A stretch of 64,000 nucleotides of DNA from Paraburkholderia sp. BL9I2N2 (GTDB lineage: Bacteria > Pseudomonadota > Gammaproteobacteria > Burkholderiales > Burkholderiaceae), in the NCBI RefSeq assembly GCF_004339745.1, contig NZ_SMGP01000001.1:3348001-3412000 (forward strand). Direction: 5' to 3'. The translations under genes and the position numbers were made by a program. Under the pieces are notes generated by a model, which was not told the origin of the DNA, searched no databases, and saw nothing but the letters and a program-made list of their open reading frames with translations. The stretch's first letter is position 1; each line of letters begins with the position of its first letter. Below, in pieces: positions 36,787 to 46,261 of this stretch.

Positions 36787-37936
36787 ATGAAGCCTGCCTT
36801 GAAGTCGACGCCCGCGTTGCGCATTACACTCGTCTGTAACACCGCCTGGGCAATCTATACCTATCGGCAAGGGCTGATCCGTATGCTGGTTGGACGCGGC
36901 GTCGACGTGACGGTGCTCGCGCCGCGCGACCGCACGTTCGAACTGCTCACGGCCATGGGCTGCCGCTGCATCGAATTGCCGGTCGCCTCCAAAAGTACCA
37001 GTCCACGCGACGACCTGCGCACGCTGTACGCGCTCTACCGGCAATACAGGACCATCCGCCCGCACGTGGTGTTCCATTACACGATCAAGCCGAATATCTA
37101 CGGTTCGATCGCCGCGAAGCTGGCGGGCGTGCAGTCGGTTGCGGTCACAACCGGATTGGGCTACGTGTTCATCCAGCACAGCCGCGCCGCGCAAGTAGCC
37201 AAAAAAACTGTATCGTTTTGCGTTCCGTTTCCCGCGCGAAATATGGTTTTTGAATCGCGACGATCAAGCCGCGTTTGTCGAACGGAATTTGTTGGTGCAT
37301 CCTGAGCGCGCGAGGTTGCTGCATGGCGAAGGCGTCGACCTCGCGCAGTTCGCCTTTACGCCGTTGCCCGAGCGGACCGATTACCGCTTCGTGCTGATCG
37401 GGCGGCTGCTGTGGGACAAGGGCGTGGGCGAATATGTCGAAGCCGCGCGGCGTTTGCATCAACGTTACCCGCACGCACGGTTCCAATTGCTCGGTCCGGT
37501 GGGCGTCGACAATCCCAGCGCGATCACGCGCGAGGAAGTGGCGGCGTGGGAACACGAAGGCATCATCGAGTATCTTGGTGAGGCGCACGACGTGCGGCCT
37601 CTCATCGCCGAGGCGGATTGCGTGGTCCTGCCGTCGTATCGCGAAGGCGTGCCGCGCACGCTGATGGAAGCCTCGGCCATGGGCCGGCCGATCGTCGCGA
37701 CCGACGTGCCGGGCTGCCGCGAGGTGGTAGCGGACGGCGTCAACGGATTGCTGTGCGAAGTGCGCAATGCAGAAAGCCTGGCGGCCACGCTGGCGCGCAT
37801 GCTCGACATGAGCGGCGCGGAGCGGCGGGCCATGGCAGAACGCGGCCGGAAGAAAGTCGCGGAAGAATTCGACGAGCGCGTGGTCGTCGAAACGTATAAG
37901 GACCTGGTGCAGAAAATGACGGGCGTTTTACTTTAA
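36787..37936 (+). pseudogene. glycosyltransferase family 4, split by a +1 frameshift
   Basis: The first part (to about 37200) encodes the N-terminal GT-B domain: MLVGRGVDVTVLAPRDRTFELL, PHVVFHYTIKPNIYGSIAAKLAG, TTGLGYVFI. The second part, in another frame from about 37208, gives FLNRDDQAAFVERNLL, FVLIGRLLWDKGVGEYVEAA and EGVPRTLMEASAMGRPIVATDVPG, with the EX7E donor motif. The break is at the A7 run 37201-37207; removing one A reads AKKLYRFAFRFP and joins both into a normal 382-residue enzyme. It is either a real phase change or a homopolymer miscall. Repaired, it would transfer a hexose or N-acetylhexosamine in the flippase-GT2-galE glycan pathway. Confidence 0.88.
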
Positions 37937-37948
37937 CGGAGCAACAGC

Positions 37949-38971
37949 ATGACCACGAAGGGCACGATTCTGGTAACGGGCGGCGCGGGCTTTATTGGCT
38001 CGCACACCTGTGTCGAGCTGCTGAACGGCGGTTACGACGTCGTGGTAATCGACAATCTCGTGAACAGCAACCGCGAATCGCTGCGGCGCGTGGAAAAGAT
38101 CGCCGGCAAGGCGGTGACCTTCTACGAAGCCGATGCGCGCGACGAAGCGGCGCTCAACCGTATTTTCGACGCCCACCCGATCACGGGCGCGATTCACTTT
38201 GCCGCGCTGAAGGCGGTGGGCGAGTCGGTGGCCAAGCCGATCGAGTACTACAGCAACAACGTCGGCAGCCTGCTGACCTTGCTCGGCGTGATGCGCGACC
38301 GTAACGTCAAGCAGTTCGTGTTTAGTTCGTCGGCCACCGTCTACGGCGTGCCGAAGAGCTCGCCGATCGACGAGTCGTTCCCGCTGTCGGCCACCAATCC
38401 CTACGGCCAGTCGAAGCTGATCGCCGAGCAGGTGCTGCGCGATCTGGAACTCGCCGATCCGTCGTGGCGCATTGCCACGCTGCGCTACTTCAATCCGGTC
38501 GGCGCGCACGAGAGCGGCCTGATCGGCGAAGATCCCGCCGGAATTCCGAACAACCTGATGCCGTATGTCGCGCAGGTCGCGGTCGGCAAGCTCGAGAAGC
38601 TGCGCGTGTTCGGTGGCGACTACGACACGCCCGACGGCACCGGCGTGCGCGACTATATTCACGTCGTCGATCTGGCGCGCGGACATCTTGCCGCGCTCGA
38701 CGCGCTGGTCAAACGCGACGCCAGCTTCGTCGTGAACCTCGGCACGGGCCAGGGCTATAGCGTGATCGATGTGGTCAAGGCATTCGAGAAAGCCGCCGGC
38801 CGGCCGGTGCCGTATGAAATCGTGGCGCGCCGCCCCGGCGACGTCGCCTCGTGTTTCGCCGATCCGGCCGCGGCCGAGAAGATCATCGGCTGGCGCGCTC
38901 AGTTCGGCATCGAGCGGATGTGCGAGGACCACTGGCGCTGGCAATCCACGAATCCGCAAGGATTCGCGTGA
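37949..38971 (+). CDS. galE: UDP-glucose 4-epimerase
   Basis: A 340-residue extended SDR enzyme of normal GalE length. It has the NAD-binding TGGAGFIGSHTCVELL (10-25), the catalytic serine region FSSSATVYG (125-133), and Tyr152-x3-Lys156 (NPYGQSKLIAE). IHFAALKAVGESV and RYFNPVGAHESGLIGEDP are specific GalE blocks. It interconverts UDP-glucose and UDP-galactose, supplying galactose to surface glycans. It starts 12 bp after the GT4 gene, with GGAG before the ATG. Confidence 0.96.
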   Translation: MTTKGTILVTGGAGFIGSHTCVELLNGGYDVVVIDNLVNSNRESLRRVEKIAGKAVTFYEADARDEAALNRIFDAHPITGAIHFAALKAVGESVAKPIEYYSNNVGSLLTLLGVMRDRNVKQFVFSSSATVYGVPKSSPIDESFPLSATNPYGQSKLIAEQVLRDLELADPSWRIATLRYFNPVGAHESGLIGEDPAGIPNNLMPYVAQVAVGKLEKLRVFGGDYDTPDGTGVRDYIHVVDLARGHLAALDALVKRDASFVVNLGTGQGYSVIDVVKAFEKAAGRPVPYEIVARRPGDVASCFADPAAAEKIIGWRAQFGIERMCEDHWRWQSTNPQGFA

Positions 38972-38987
38972 GTTGAATGAAGGAAGG

Positions 38988-39036
38988 TCGACGGCGGCGC
39001 GAAGGAGCCGCCAGGCAGGGGTTCCGCCGCCGTCGA
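38988..39036 (+). terminator. GC-rich hairpin after galE
   Basis: A 12-bp perfect stem (TCGACGGCGGCG and complement) with a 25-base loop lies 17 bases after the galE stop. No T-run follows, so it is a possible terminator or mRNA-end structure closing the glycan operon. Confidence 0.4.
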
Positions 39037-39199
39037 TTGAGGGATTGCACCACACGGGTAATTCCGCATATTACTAATACTTTACGATTTCTATACTGAC
39101 TTACCGATTGACGGTCAGGCTTCCTAAGAACGCGTGAATCGGCGCGCATGAGCCCGCATCGAGGCTGCATGCAAGAAAAGACATGCTACGGAGACAGCT

Positions 39200-40417
39200 A
39201 TGGGAATTCGCTTGAAAAGCGTTGTGGGTGCGCTCGCCCTTTGCGCCCTCGCCAATGTCAGCTATGCGGCAGATCCGATCAAGATCGGCGTCGACGGCCC
39301 TTTCACCGGTGGCTCGTCTTCGATGGGCGTGAGCATGCGTGACGGCGTGCGCCTCGCGACCGCGGAGATCAATAAAGCCGGTGGCGTGCTGGGCCGCCAG
39401 ATCGTGCTCGTGGAACGCGACGACGAAGCAAAGAACGAACGCGGCGTGCAGATCGCGCAAGAGCTGATCAACAAGGAAAAAGTCGTGGCGGTGGTCGGCT
39501 ACATCAACACCGGCGTCGCGCTCGCTTCGCAGCGCTTCTTCCAGGAAGCGAAGATTCCCGTGTTCAACAACGTCGCCACAGGCAGCATCGTGACGAAGCA
39601 GTTCACCGATCAGCCGGATAACTACGTGTTCCGCAACGCCGCCGCGGATCGAATCCAGGCGCCGATGATCGTCGAAGAGGCTGTGACCAAACGCGGCTTC
39701 AAGAAGGTCGCAATTCTTGCCGACTCGACCAACTACGGTCAGCTCGGCCGCGAAGACCTCGAAAAAGCGCTCGCCGCCAAAGGCGTGAAACCCGTCGCCG
39801 TCGAGAAATTCAATATCAAGGACGTCGACATGACCGCGCAACTGCTCAAGGCCAAAGAGGCCGGCGCGGAAGCGGTACTGACGTACGGGATCGGACCGGA
39901 ACTCGCGCAGATCGCCAACGGCATGGCCAAGCTCGGCTGGAAAGTGCCCCTGATCGGCAGCTGGACCCTGTCGATGGCGAACTATATCGACAACGCGAGC
40001 ACCAACGGCGAAGGCGCGCGCATGCCGCAGACCTTCATTCAGGAAGCGAACACGCCGAAGCGCAAAGCCTTTATCGAAGCGTACCTGAAGGAATTCAAGC
40101 CGAAGAACAACCGCATCGACTCGCCGGTGTCCGCCGCGCAGGGCTACGACTCGGTCTATCTGCTGGCCGCCGCGATCACCCAGGCCGGCTCGACCGACGG
40201 CCCGAAAGTGCGCGCCGCGCTCGAAAACCTCAACACCAAGGTGGAAGGCGTCGTGATGGTCTACGACAAGCCGTTCACGCATGACGACCACGAAGCGATC
40301 AGCCCGAATGTGCCGGTGGTCGGCGAGGTCAAGGGCGGCCGCGTGGTCTATGCGTACGAAGCCGACAAGAAAGGCGGCAGCCAGTTGCGCAGCAAGCAGA
40401 CGAGCTCCGCGAACTGA
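39200..40417 (+). CDS. livJ: branched-chain amino-acid ABC transporter substrate-binding protein
   Basis: A 405-residue type I periplasmic binding protein. The Sec signal is MGIRLKSVVGALALCALANVSYA. The mature domain begins PIKIGVDGPFTGGSSSMGVSMRDGVRLATAEINKAGGVLGRQI, with VVAVVGYINTGVAL and LADSTNYGQLGREDLEKAL later. This is the LivJ/LivK pattern, though relatives also bind other amino acids or aromatic acids, so the ligand is open. GGAGAC precedes the ATG by six bases. Permease and ATPase genes follow on the same strand. A strong hairpin in the gap to the permease gene probably sets expression above the rest. Confidence 0.92.
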   Translation: MGIRLKSVVGALALCALANVSYAADPIKIGVDGPFTGGSSSMGVSMRDGVRLATAEINKAGGVLGRQIVLVERDDEAKNERGVQIAQELINKEKVVAVVGYINTGVALASQRFFQEAKIPVFNNVATGSIVTKQFTDQPDNYVFRNAAADRIQAPMIVEEAVTKRGFKKVAILADSTNYGQLGREDLEKALAAKGVKPVAVEKFNIKDVDMTAQLLKAKEAGAEAVLTYGIGPELAQIANGMAKLGWKVPLIGSWTLSMANYIDNASTNGEGARMPQTFIQEANTPKRKAFIEAYLKEFKPKNNRIDSPVSAAQGYDSVYLLAAAITQAGSTDGPKVRAALENLNTKVEGVVMVYDKPFTHDDHEAISPNVPVVGEVKGGRVVYAYEADKKGGSQLRSKQTSSAN

Positions 40418-40466
40418 GCGTGGAATAAGCGCGGAACAAGCGCTAAGCAAGCGCGGCGGCATGTTA

Positions 40467-40502
40467 CGAAGCCGCACCCGCCTCGAGGCGGGCGCGGCTT
40501 CG
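40467..40502 (+). other. strong intercistronic hairpin between livJ and livH
   Basis: A 36-base inverted repeat centred on CTCGAG: arms CGAAGCCGC-A-CCCGCCTC and complement with a single mismatch, 18 positions each. It has no T-run. Such structures after binding-protein genes often stop some transcripts or protect the upstream message, giving excess binding protein. Confidence 0.7.
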
Positions 40503-40535
40503 CTTCATATCCGGTGAACTCCAAGGCGGTCGACG

Positions 40536-41411
40536 ATGGCCATTCTTCTGCAGCTCATTTATAGCGGCATTGCGCTCGGCATGATCTACGCCGTGATCGC
40601 ATTCGGCTATCAACTCACATTCGCTACCTCGGGCACGCTGAACTTCGGCCAGGGCGACGCGCTGATGCTCGGCGCGCTGGTCGGTCTCACGCTCGTCACG
40701 CTCGGCGTCAATTACTGGCTGATGATTCCGCTCGTGTGCGTGTTCGGTCTGCTGCAGGGCGCGTTCGTCGAACGGATCGGGGTGCGGCCGGCGATCAAGA
40801 TCAAATCCGAGTTCGGCTGGATCATGTCGACCATCGCGCTCGGCATCATCTTCAAGAACGTCGCGGAGAATCTCTGGGGCCGCGACGATCTGCGCTTCCC
40901 CTCCCCGCTGCCGGAAGCACCGCTAAAAGTGTTCGGCGCCAACGTGCTGCCGATGGAATTGCTGGTGGTCGGCGGCGCCCTCGTGATGATGCTGGCGGTC
41001 GAGTTCTTCAACCGCAAGACGATCTTCGGCAAGGCGGTTGTGGCCACCGCGAACGACCGCGATGCCGCGGCGCTGATGGGCATCAACACCGGTCTCGTCA
41101 TCACGTTTTCGTATGCGCTGTCGTCGCTGACCGCGGCCTTTGCCGGCGTGCTGATCGCGCCGCTCACGCTCACCGGCGCGACGATGGGCGCGGTACTCGG
41201 GCTCAAGGCGTTCGCGGTGGCGATCATCGGCGGGCTGTCAAGCGGGCTGGGTATCGTGGTGGGCGGCGTGATTCTCGGGATTGCGGAGACCACGACCGGC
41301 TTCTACCTCTCCACCGGTTACAAGGACGTACCCGGGCTCGTCCTGCTGCTGATCGTGCTCGCGTTGAAACCTGCCGGCCTGTTCGGCAAGACGTCGATCA
41401 AGAAAGTGTGA
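40536..41411 (+). CDS. livH: branched-chain amino-acid ABC transporter permease LivH
   Basis: A 291-residue permease with about eight hydrophobic segments, starting LLQLIYSGIALGMIYAVIAFGYQLTFATSGTLNFGQGDALMLGAL, the classic LivH N-terminus. The loop RKTIFGKAVVATANDRDAAALMGIN is the ATPase-coupling region. It pairs with the LivM part of the next gene to form the channel. Its stop is followed after 8 bases by the GTG of livMG. Confidence 0.94.
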   Translation: MAILLQLIYSGIALGMIYAVIAFGYQLTFATSGTLNFGQGDALMLGALVGLTLVTLGVNYWLMIPLVCVFGLLQGAFVERIGVRPAIKIKSEFGWIMSTIALGIIFKNVAENLWGRDDLRFPSPLPEAPLKVFGANVLPMELLVVGGALVMMLAVEFFNRKTIFGKAVVATANDRDAAALMGINTGLVITFSYALSSLTAAFAGVLIAPLTLTGATMGAVLGLKAFAVAIIGGLSSGLGIVVGGVILGIAETTTGFYLSTGYKDVPGLVLLLIVLALKPAGLFGKTSIKKV

Positions 41412-41419
41412 GGACCGCC

Positions 41420-43360
41420 GTGAATCCGAAGAAACTCATTGTGTCCGCACTGGCGCTGATCGCGCTCGCGGTGTTTCCCGTGCTGTCTGGGAACCCGTAT
41501 TACATCCACCTGCTCGAGACGATCATGATCTACGCGATCCTGCTCTTCGGTCTCGACATCGTGGTCGGCTATACGGGGCAAGTGTCGCTCGGGCATGCCG
41601 GGTTGTTCGGCGTGGGCGCTTACACGGCCGGTGTGTTGTTCTTCAAGCTCGGCATGCCGTTCATCGTCACCGCGCCGCTGGCGATTCTCATCACCGCGGG
41701 CTTCGGCGCGATTCTCGCGCTGCCGGCCTTGCGCGTGTCCGGTCCCTACCTCGCGATGGTGACGCTGGCGTTCGGCACGATCCTCCAGATTCTCATCAAC
41801 GAGATGGATTTTCTGACCAACGGACCGATGGGCGTGAAGATCCCGAAACCTTCGATCGGCGGCCGGCCGATGAATGAGGTCGAGTACTACTGGCTCGTCG
41901 CGGCACTGCTGGTCGCCTCGCTGATCGTCGTGCACCGCGTGCTCAGATCGCATCTGGGCCGCGCGTTCGAGGCGCTGCGCGACAGTCCGATCGCGTCGGA
42001 CTGCATGGGTGTTTCGGTGTACCGGTACAAGGTCTACGCGTTCGTGATCAGCGCGGGGTTCGCCGGCCTCGCCGGCTGCCTCTATTCGTATTCGGAGCAG
42101 TACATCTCGCCGAATACGTATAACTTCGAACTCACCATCCTGTTCCTGCTTGCGATCATCATGGGCGGCCGCAAGACCCGCACCGGCGCGCTGCTCGGCT
42201 CGGCGATCATCGTGCTGCTGCCCAAACTGCTCGACGACATCGACATGTTCCGCACCGTCGCCTCGGTGCTGGCAGCGGTCGTCGTGATCGGCGCGGGTGT
42301 CGCGCTGGCGCGCAAGGTGTCCACGCCGCGCAAGGTCGCGATTCCGGTTTTGGGCACGGTGGGTCTCGCCGCGTTTTCCTACCGGATCGACACGCTTGCC
42401 GACTGGCGGTTGACGATCTTCGGGCTGATGATTCTGCTGGTGGTGTATTACTTGCAGGACGGCGTGGTCGGTTTCGTGCGCAAGATCGTGATGCATGGCC
42501 GCGTCCGCACGGTGACTGTCGACACCACGAAACCGGCCACGATGGGTGGCGATGCGATTCAGGCGGTGCAGGCGAGCGGTACGGAAGACATTCTGCAATT
42601 GCGCGGCATCCTGATGCAGTTCAGCGGACTGAAGGCGCTCAACAACGTCGATCTGACCGTGCGGCGTGGCACGATTCACGGCCTGATCGGCCCGAACGGA
42701 TCGGGCAAAAGCACGATGATGAACGTACTGACCGGTATCTATGTGCCGACCGCCGGCACGCTCGACTATCGCGGCGCGTCGCTCGCGGGCAAGACCTCCG
42801 CGCAGATTGCGCTGTCCGGTATCGCGCGCACGTTCCAGAACGTGCAGTTGTTCGGCGAGATGACCGCGCTCGAGAATGTGCTGGTCGGCCTGCATCACAC
42901 GTTCAACGCCAATCTCGCGGATGTCGGGCTAATGTCGTCGCGCTATCGACGCGAGGAACGCGCCGCCCGCGAGCGTGCGTTCGGCATGCTGCGCTTCGTC
43001 GGTCTGGACAATGTCGCCGCCGAAGAAGCACGCAACCTGCCGTACGGCAAACAGCGGCTGCTCGAAATCGCGCGGGCGCTCGCGCTCGATCCGCAACTGC
43101 TGCTCCTCGACGAACCCGCTGCGGGACTCACTGCGCCGGATATCAAGGAACTGGTCGCGATCATTCGCAAAGTGCGCGATCACGGCATTACTGTCGTGCT
43201 GATCGAGCACCACATGGACGTGGTGATGAGCGTCTGCGACCGGGTTTCGGTGCTGGATTTCGGGCAGAAAATCGCCGAAGGCAAGCCTGCCGATATTCAG
43301 TCCAACGATAAAGTCATCGAAGCTTATCTCGGCGGCCAGCCTGCCGGCCAAGCGGCGTGA
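41420..43360 (+). CDS. fused LivM permease - LivG ATPase
   Basis: One continuous 646-residue frame joins two transporter parts. Residues 1-about 380 form a LivM permease, beginning ALIALAVFPVLSGNPYYIHLLETIMIYAILLFGLDIVVGYTGQ, with RAFEALRDSPIASDCMGV as coupling loop. Residues about 395-646 form a LivG ATPase with Walker A GPNGSGKST, signature-region LPYGKQRLLEIARAL, Walker B LLLLDEPAAGLT and switch histidine in LIEHHMDV. The GTG start has GAGGA six bases upstream. Fusions like this are, to my knowledge, frequent in Burkholderiales, so it is probably functional rather than an assembly fault. Confidence 0.9.
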   Translation: MNPKKLIVSALALIALAVFPVLSGNPYYIHLLETIMIYAILLFGLDIVVGYTGQVSLGHAGLFGVGAYTAGVLFFKLGMPFIVTAPLAILITAGFGAILALPALRVSGPYLAMVTLAFGTILQILINEMDFLTNGPMGVKIPKPSIGGRPMNEVEYYWLVAALLVASLIVVHRVLRSHLGRAFEALRDSPIASDCMGVSVYRYKVYAFVISAGFAGLAGCLYSYSEQYISPNTYNFELTILFLLAIIMGGRKTRTGALLGSAIIVLLPKLLDDIDMFRTVASVLAAVVVIGAGVALARKVSTPRKVAIPVLGTVGLAAFSYRIDTLADWRLTIFGLMILLVVYYLQDGVVGFVRKIVMHGRVRTVTVDTTKPATMGGDAIQAVQASGTEDILQLRGILMQFSGLKALNNVDLTVRRGTIHGLIGPNGSGKSTMMNVLTGIYVPTAGTLDYRGASLAGKTSAQIALSGIARTFQNVQLFGEMTALENVLVGLHHTFNANLADVGLMSSRYRREERAARERAFGMLRFVGLDNVAAEEARNLPYGKQRLLEIARALALDPQLLLLDEPAAGLTAPDIKELVAIIRKVRDHGITVVLIEHHMDVVMSVCDRVSVLDFGQKIAEGKPADIQSNDKVIEAYLGGQPAGQAA

Positions 43361-43389
43361 ACCGACCCAACGCGCCTACAGGAACAGAC

Positions 43390-44124
43390 ATGTTATCGAT
43401 TAGAAATCTGCATGCGGGCTACGGCAAGGTCAAAGTGCTGCACGGCATTTCGATCGATGTGCCAAAGGCGTCGGTTGTCACGCTGATCGGCTCGAACGGC
43501 GCGGGCAAAACGACGACGATGCGGGCGATCTCCGGCATGATCCGGCCGAGTGCCGGCGAGATTACGATGGGCATCGGCGCGAACGCGAAGCGTATCGACG
43601 CGTTGGAGTCACATCGCATCGCACGGCTCGGGCTCGCGCATTCACCGGAAGGCCGGCGCGTGTTCGCGACCATGAGCGTGACCGACAACCTGATGCTCGG
43701 CGCGTTTCCGCGCCTGACATCGGCGCGGCCGCGCGGCGACGTGAAGGCCGATCTGGAGCGCGCGATCGAGATGTTTCCGCGGCTCAAGGAACGGCGTCAC
43801 CAACTGGCCGGCACGCTTTCCGGCGGTGAGCAGCAGATGCTGGCCATGGCGCGCGCGATCATGATGAACCCGGAGTTGGTCTTGCTCGACGAACCGTCGA
43901 TGGGACTCGCGCCCATTCTGGTCGAAGAGGTGTTTCGCATCATCGGGAATCTGAAGAGTCAGGGCGTCACCATGTTACTGGTCGAGCAGTTCGCCGCCGC
44001 GGCGCTCAATGTGGCCGATTATGGCTATGTGCTTGAGAACGGCAAGATCGCGGCGCATGGGCCCGCGGCGGAGTTGCGCAACGATCCCTCGGTGAAGGCG
44101 GCGTACCTGGGGGCCAGTCACTGA
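43390..44124 (+). CDS. livF: branched-chain amino-acid ABC transporter ATP-binding protein LivF
   Basis: A 244-residue ATPase. It has Walker A GSNGAGKTTT, signature LSGGEQQMLAMARAIM, Walker B LVLLDEPSMGLAP and LLVEQFAAAALNVAD. An A-loop tyrosine sits in HAGYGKVKVLHGI. It works with the LivG half of the fused gene. ATG at 43390 follows AGGA at good spacing; a GTG at 43357 overlapping the previous stop (GTGA) is an alternative that adds 11 residues. It ends the liv operon, with a hairpin 34 bases after the stop. Confidence 0.94.
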   Translation: MLSIRNLHAGYGKVKVLHGISIDVPKASVVTLIGSNGAGKTTTMRAISGMIRPSAGEITMGIGANAKRIDALESHRIARLGLAHSPEGRRVFATMSVTDNLMLGAFPRLTSARPRGDVKADLERAIEMFPRLKERRHQLAGTLSGGEQQMLAMARAIMMNPELVLLDEPSMGLAPILVEEVFRIIGNLKSQGVTMLLVEQFAAAALNVADYGYVLENGKIAAHGPAAELRNDPSVKAAYLGASH

Positions 44125-44157
44125 GGTGCATCGGCTAGTTCGTGGCACGAACCGTGC

Positions 44158-44182
44158 AGGTTGCGCGCGCAACCTTCTCTTT
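44158..44182 (+). terminator. probable terminator of the liv operon
   Basis: A 7-bp perfect stem AGGTTGC / GCAACCT with loop GCGC is followed by TCTCTTT. It comes 33 bases after the livF stop. A smaller GTTCGT-GGC-ACGAAC hairpin lies just before it. Confidence 0.55.
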
Positions 44183-45051
44183 CAACTCGACAAGCCAGAT
44201 GAAAGACTTAGCATATTCCGTGCGAGATCGAACACTCTTCTGGCGGCCTGGCCTGCACACTTAAGCCAACGAAATTCTCGCCACAGGCGTGGCTGAAATC
44301 TGGAACACGAACGCGCAATACGTTGCGACGGCCATCCACACTCATCTCGTCGGAGCCCGGCGTCTGCGCGGCGAGCCGCTTTCATCATACACATGGACGC
44401 GGCGATTGACGCATGCCCTAACCGAGCTTTGTGTGCTGTACCGAACGGAGTAGCGGCATTCGTACAGATACTCTACGTCTACACATGCTCGACCAAACAC
44501 GGAGCGGGCGCGTATTTATTGAATTGATCGCCATCGTGGGTCAATGCGGGAATGGCCAGAGGCGGCCGCCCACGTGAAACCGGTTTACCTATCGCATCCG
44601 GCTTCGGCTGCGACAATTGGAATTTTGATAACGATCAACATTTTCGTAGTGCCAACGGTGGCCGTCGAATGTACCGCAACACTGATTGGCATATCTTTCT
44701 GAGTCGGCCAAGACATCGGCATTTTACGACTTGTCCGCAAACGGACGCCGAATTGCCAAGCTATACTTTCTACTGAAATAATTAGGATTTATGTTGCCGG
44801 GGAATGCGATGCTTCGCATGCTTCTAGCGTGCGCCCCTGCTTCGTAGGAGAAGTTTTTTTATTAATTTTTATTGAGCTTTTCTTCTTAATTATCTGAATT
44901 ACTTTTTATAGCAATTACAGATTGCTATATCCCTATTTTCCTATCTCGCGTTGTCCGCCGCAATCGTCCGATGGCCCGTTTTTGTCTGATGCTGCAAATG
45001 GTTTGCCTCAACGGTTGAAATGACCGGCACGACTGCAATGCCGAAACACTG
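44183..45051. other. gene-free leader region of the polysaccharide locus
   Basis: About 870 bases with no convincing gene; the short frames inside have no recognisable features. The part from about 44850 to 44935 is strikingly AT-rich, with T7 and TTATTAATTTTTATTG, unlike the GC-rich surroundings. It probably holds the promoter and silencer-type control of the polysaccharide genes, but no box can be fixed. Confidence 0.5.
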
Positions 45052-45952
45052 ATGTACTCGTCAACGAACTTCGCACCGGGGGCAGCAATGGCTTTAGTCG
45101 GCAAGGTATCGGAATCAGTGTCAAAGGACGTCAATCCTTTCGATGCCCGCTACGAAAGTCGTGCACACGCCGATCATCCTGAATTGGGCGGCCGCGGCTT
45201 TTCAGCTTCACATGTGGATAGCACCTCGGAATTGAACCGCGCCGACGAGTCCCTTTCTGCGGACGTGTCCGCGGATACCGCTGCAGGCCCCGTGGCTCGC
45301 CGTACGTTGTCGGCGGCTAATGACTCTGACATCCCGTCGAGAAAAGGTGACTTCACGAAACGCACTTTCGACATTCTCGGCGCATCCGCCTTGCTCCTTG
45401 TGCTACTGCCGATTTTTCTCGTCATAGCTTGCGTCGTGCTGAGCGACGGCGGGTCGGCTTTCTTTGGCCATCCGCGCGTTGGAAGAGGCGGACGATCGTT
45501 TCGCTGTCTGAAATTCCGCTCCATGGTGCCGAAGGCCGATGTCGTTCTCGCCGAGCTCCTTGCCACCGACGCCAATGCGCGCGAGGAATGGAATCGCGAT
45601 TTCAAACTGAAGAACGATGTACGCATCACTACCGTCGGCCGGTTTCTGCGCAAGACAAGCCTGGATGAACTGCCACAAACTTTGGAATGTTCTTCGGGGC
45701 GACATGAGTCTCGTCGGTCCTCGCCCCATCATCACCAAGGAACTGGAACGCTATGGCTCCGACGCCCACTATTACCTGTCGGTCAGGCCCGGCGTGACAG
45801 GATTGTGGCAAGTCAGCGGACGAAATAACGTTGACTACGCAACGAGAGTCGCACTGGACGTCTCGTACGTGAAGGAACGCTCGACCCTGCTCGACATCAG
45901 CATTCTGCTGAGAACATTCAAAGTGGTCTTCGACGGAAGCGGGGCGTATTGA
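45052..45952 (+). pseudogene. undecaprenyl-phosphate sugar-1-phosphate transferase, split by a +1 frameshift
   Basis: The N-terminal 100 residues are polar and probably disordered. Then come KRTFDILGASALLLVLLPIFLVIACVVL (single membrane helix) and GRGGRSFRCLKFRSM, of the bacterial sugar transferase family. The frame breaks at the A3 run 45677-45679; dropping one A gives [24 protein letters not shown] and continues to SGAY at 45952, a 299-residue protein. The C-terminal catalytic blocks VRPGVTGLWQVSGRN and YATRVALDVSYV are intact. Repaired, it would start glycan synthesis by moving hexose-1-phosphate onto undecaprenyl phosphate. It lacks the multi-helix N-terminus of WcaJ-type enzymes. ATG at 45088 is an alternative start. 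Confidence 0.88.
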
Positions 45953-45998
45953 ACATCGTGTACGCCCGGCACAGCAAAGTAATCCGTATGGAGTGCCC

Positions 45999-46193
45999 AT
46001 GCAAATTGTTCACGTCGTCGAATCGACTTCTACAGGCACGCTCTCCGTGGCGTGCATGATCTCGAATCGTCTCGCCAGTGAAAGTCACGAAGACTACGTT
46101 GAATTCTCACGGCGTAGCGAAACACCCGACAACTTACCTTCTCTCTCCCCTCGAACGTTCTGTCGCGGCAATTTCATATGAAGGCCGAGCGGT
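45999..46193 (+). pseudogene. N-terminal remnant of a GT4 glycosyltransferase
   Basis: From an ATG with GGAG upstream the sequence reads MQIVHVVESTSTGTLSVACMISNRLA, then FSRRSETPDNLPSL, the usual beginning of a GT-B glycosyltransferase. It then meets a stop. A nearby frame reads PSNVLSRQFHMKAER, which would continue such a protein for about 15 residues. After that nothing fits, and the next gene begins. The gene has thus lost about 300 residues and acquired a frameshift. Confidence 0.6.
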
Positions 46194-46261
46194 GAACGTT
46201 TGTGCTGGCTGACAGCGCCTTCTCGATGCTTACATCGACTGGCATACCGGAGCGATATCTG

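Noticed and set aside
44552..44776. Possible 74-codon gene in the polysaccharide leader
   Set aside because: No ribosome site, no recognisable motif and atypical composition.
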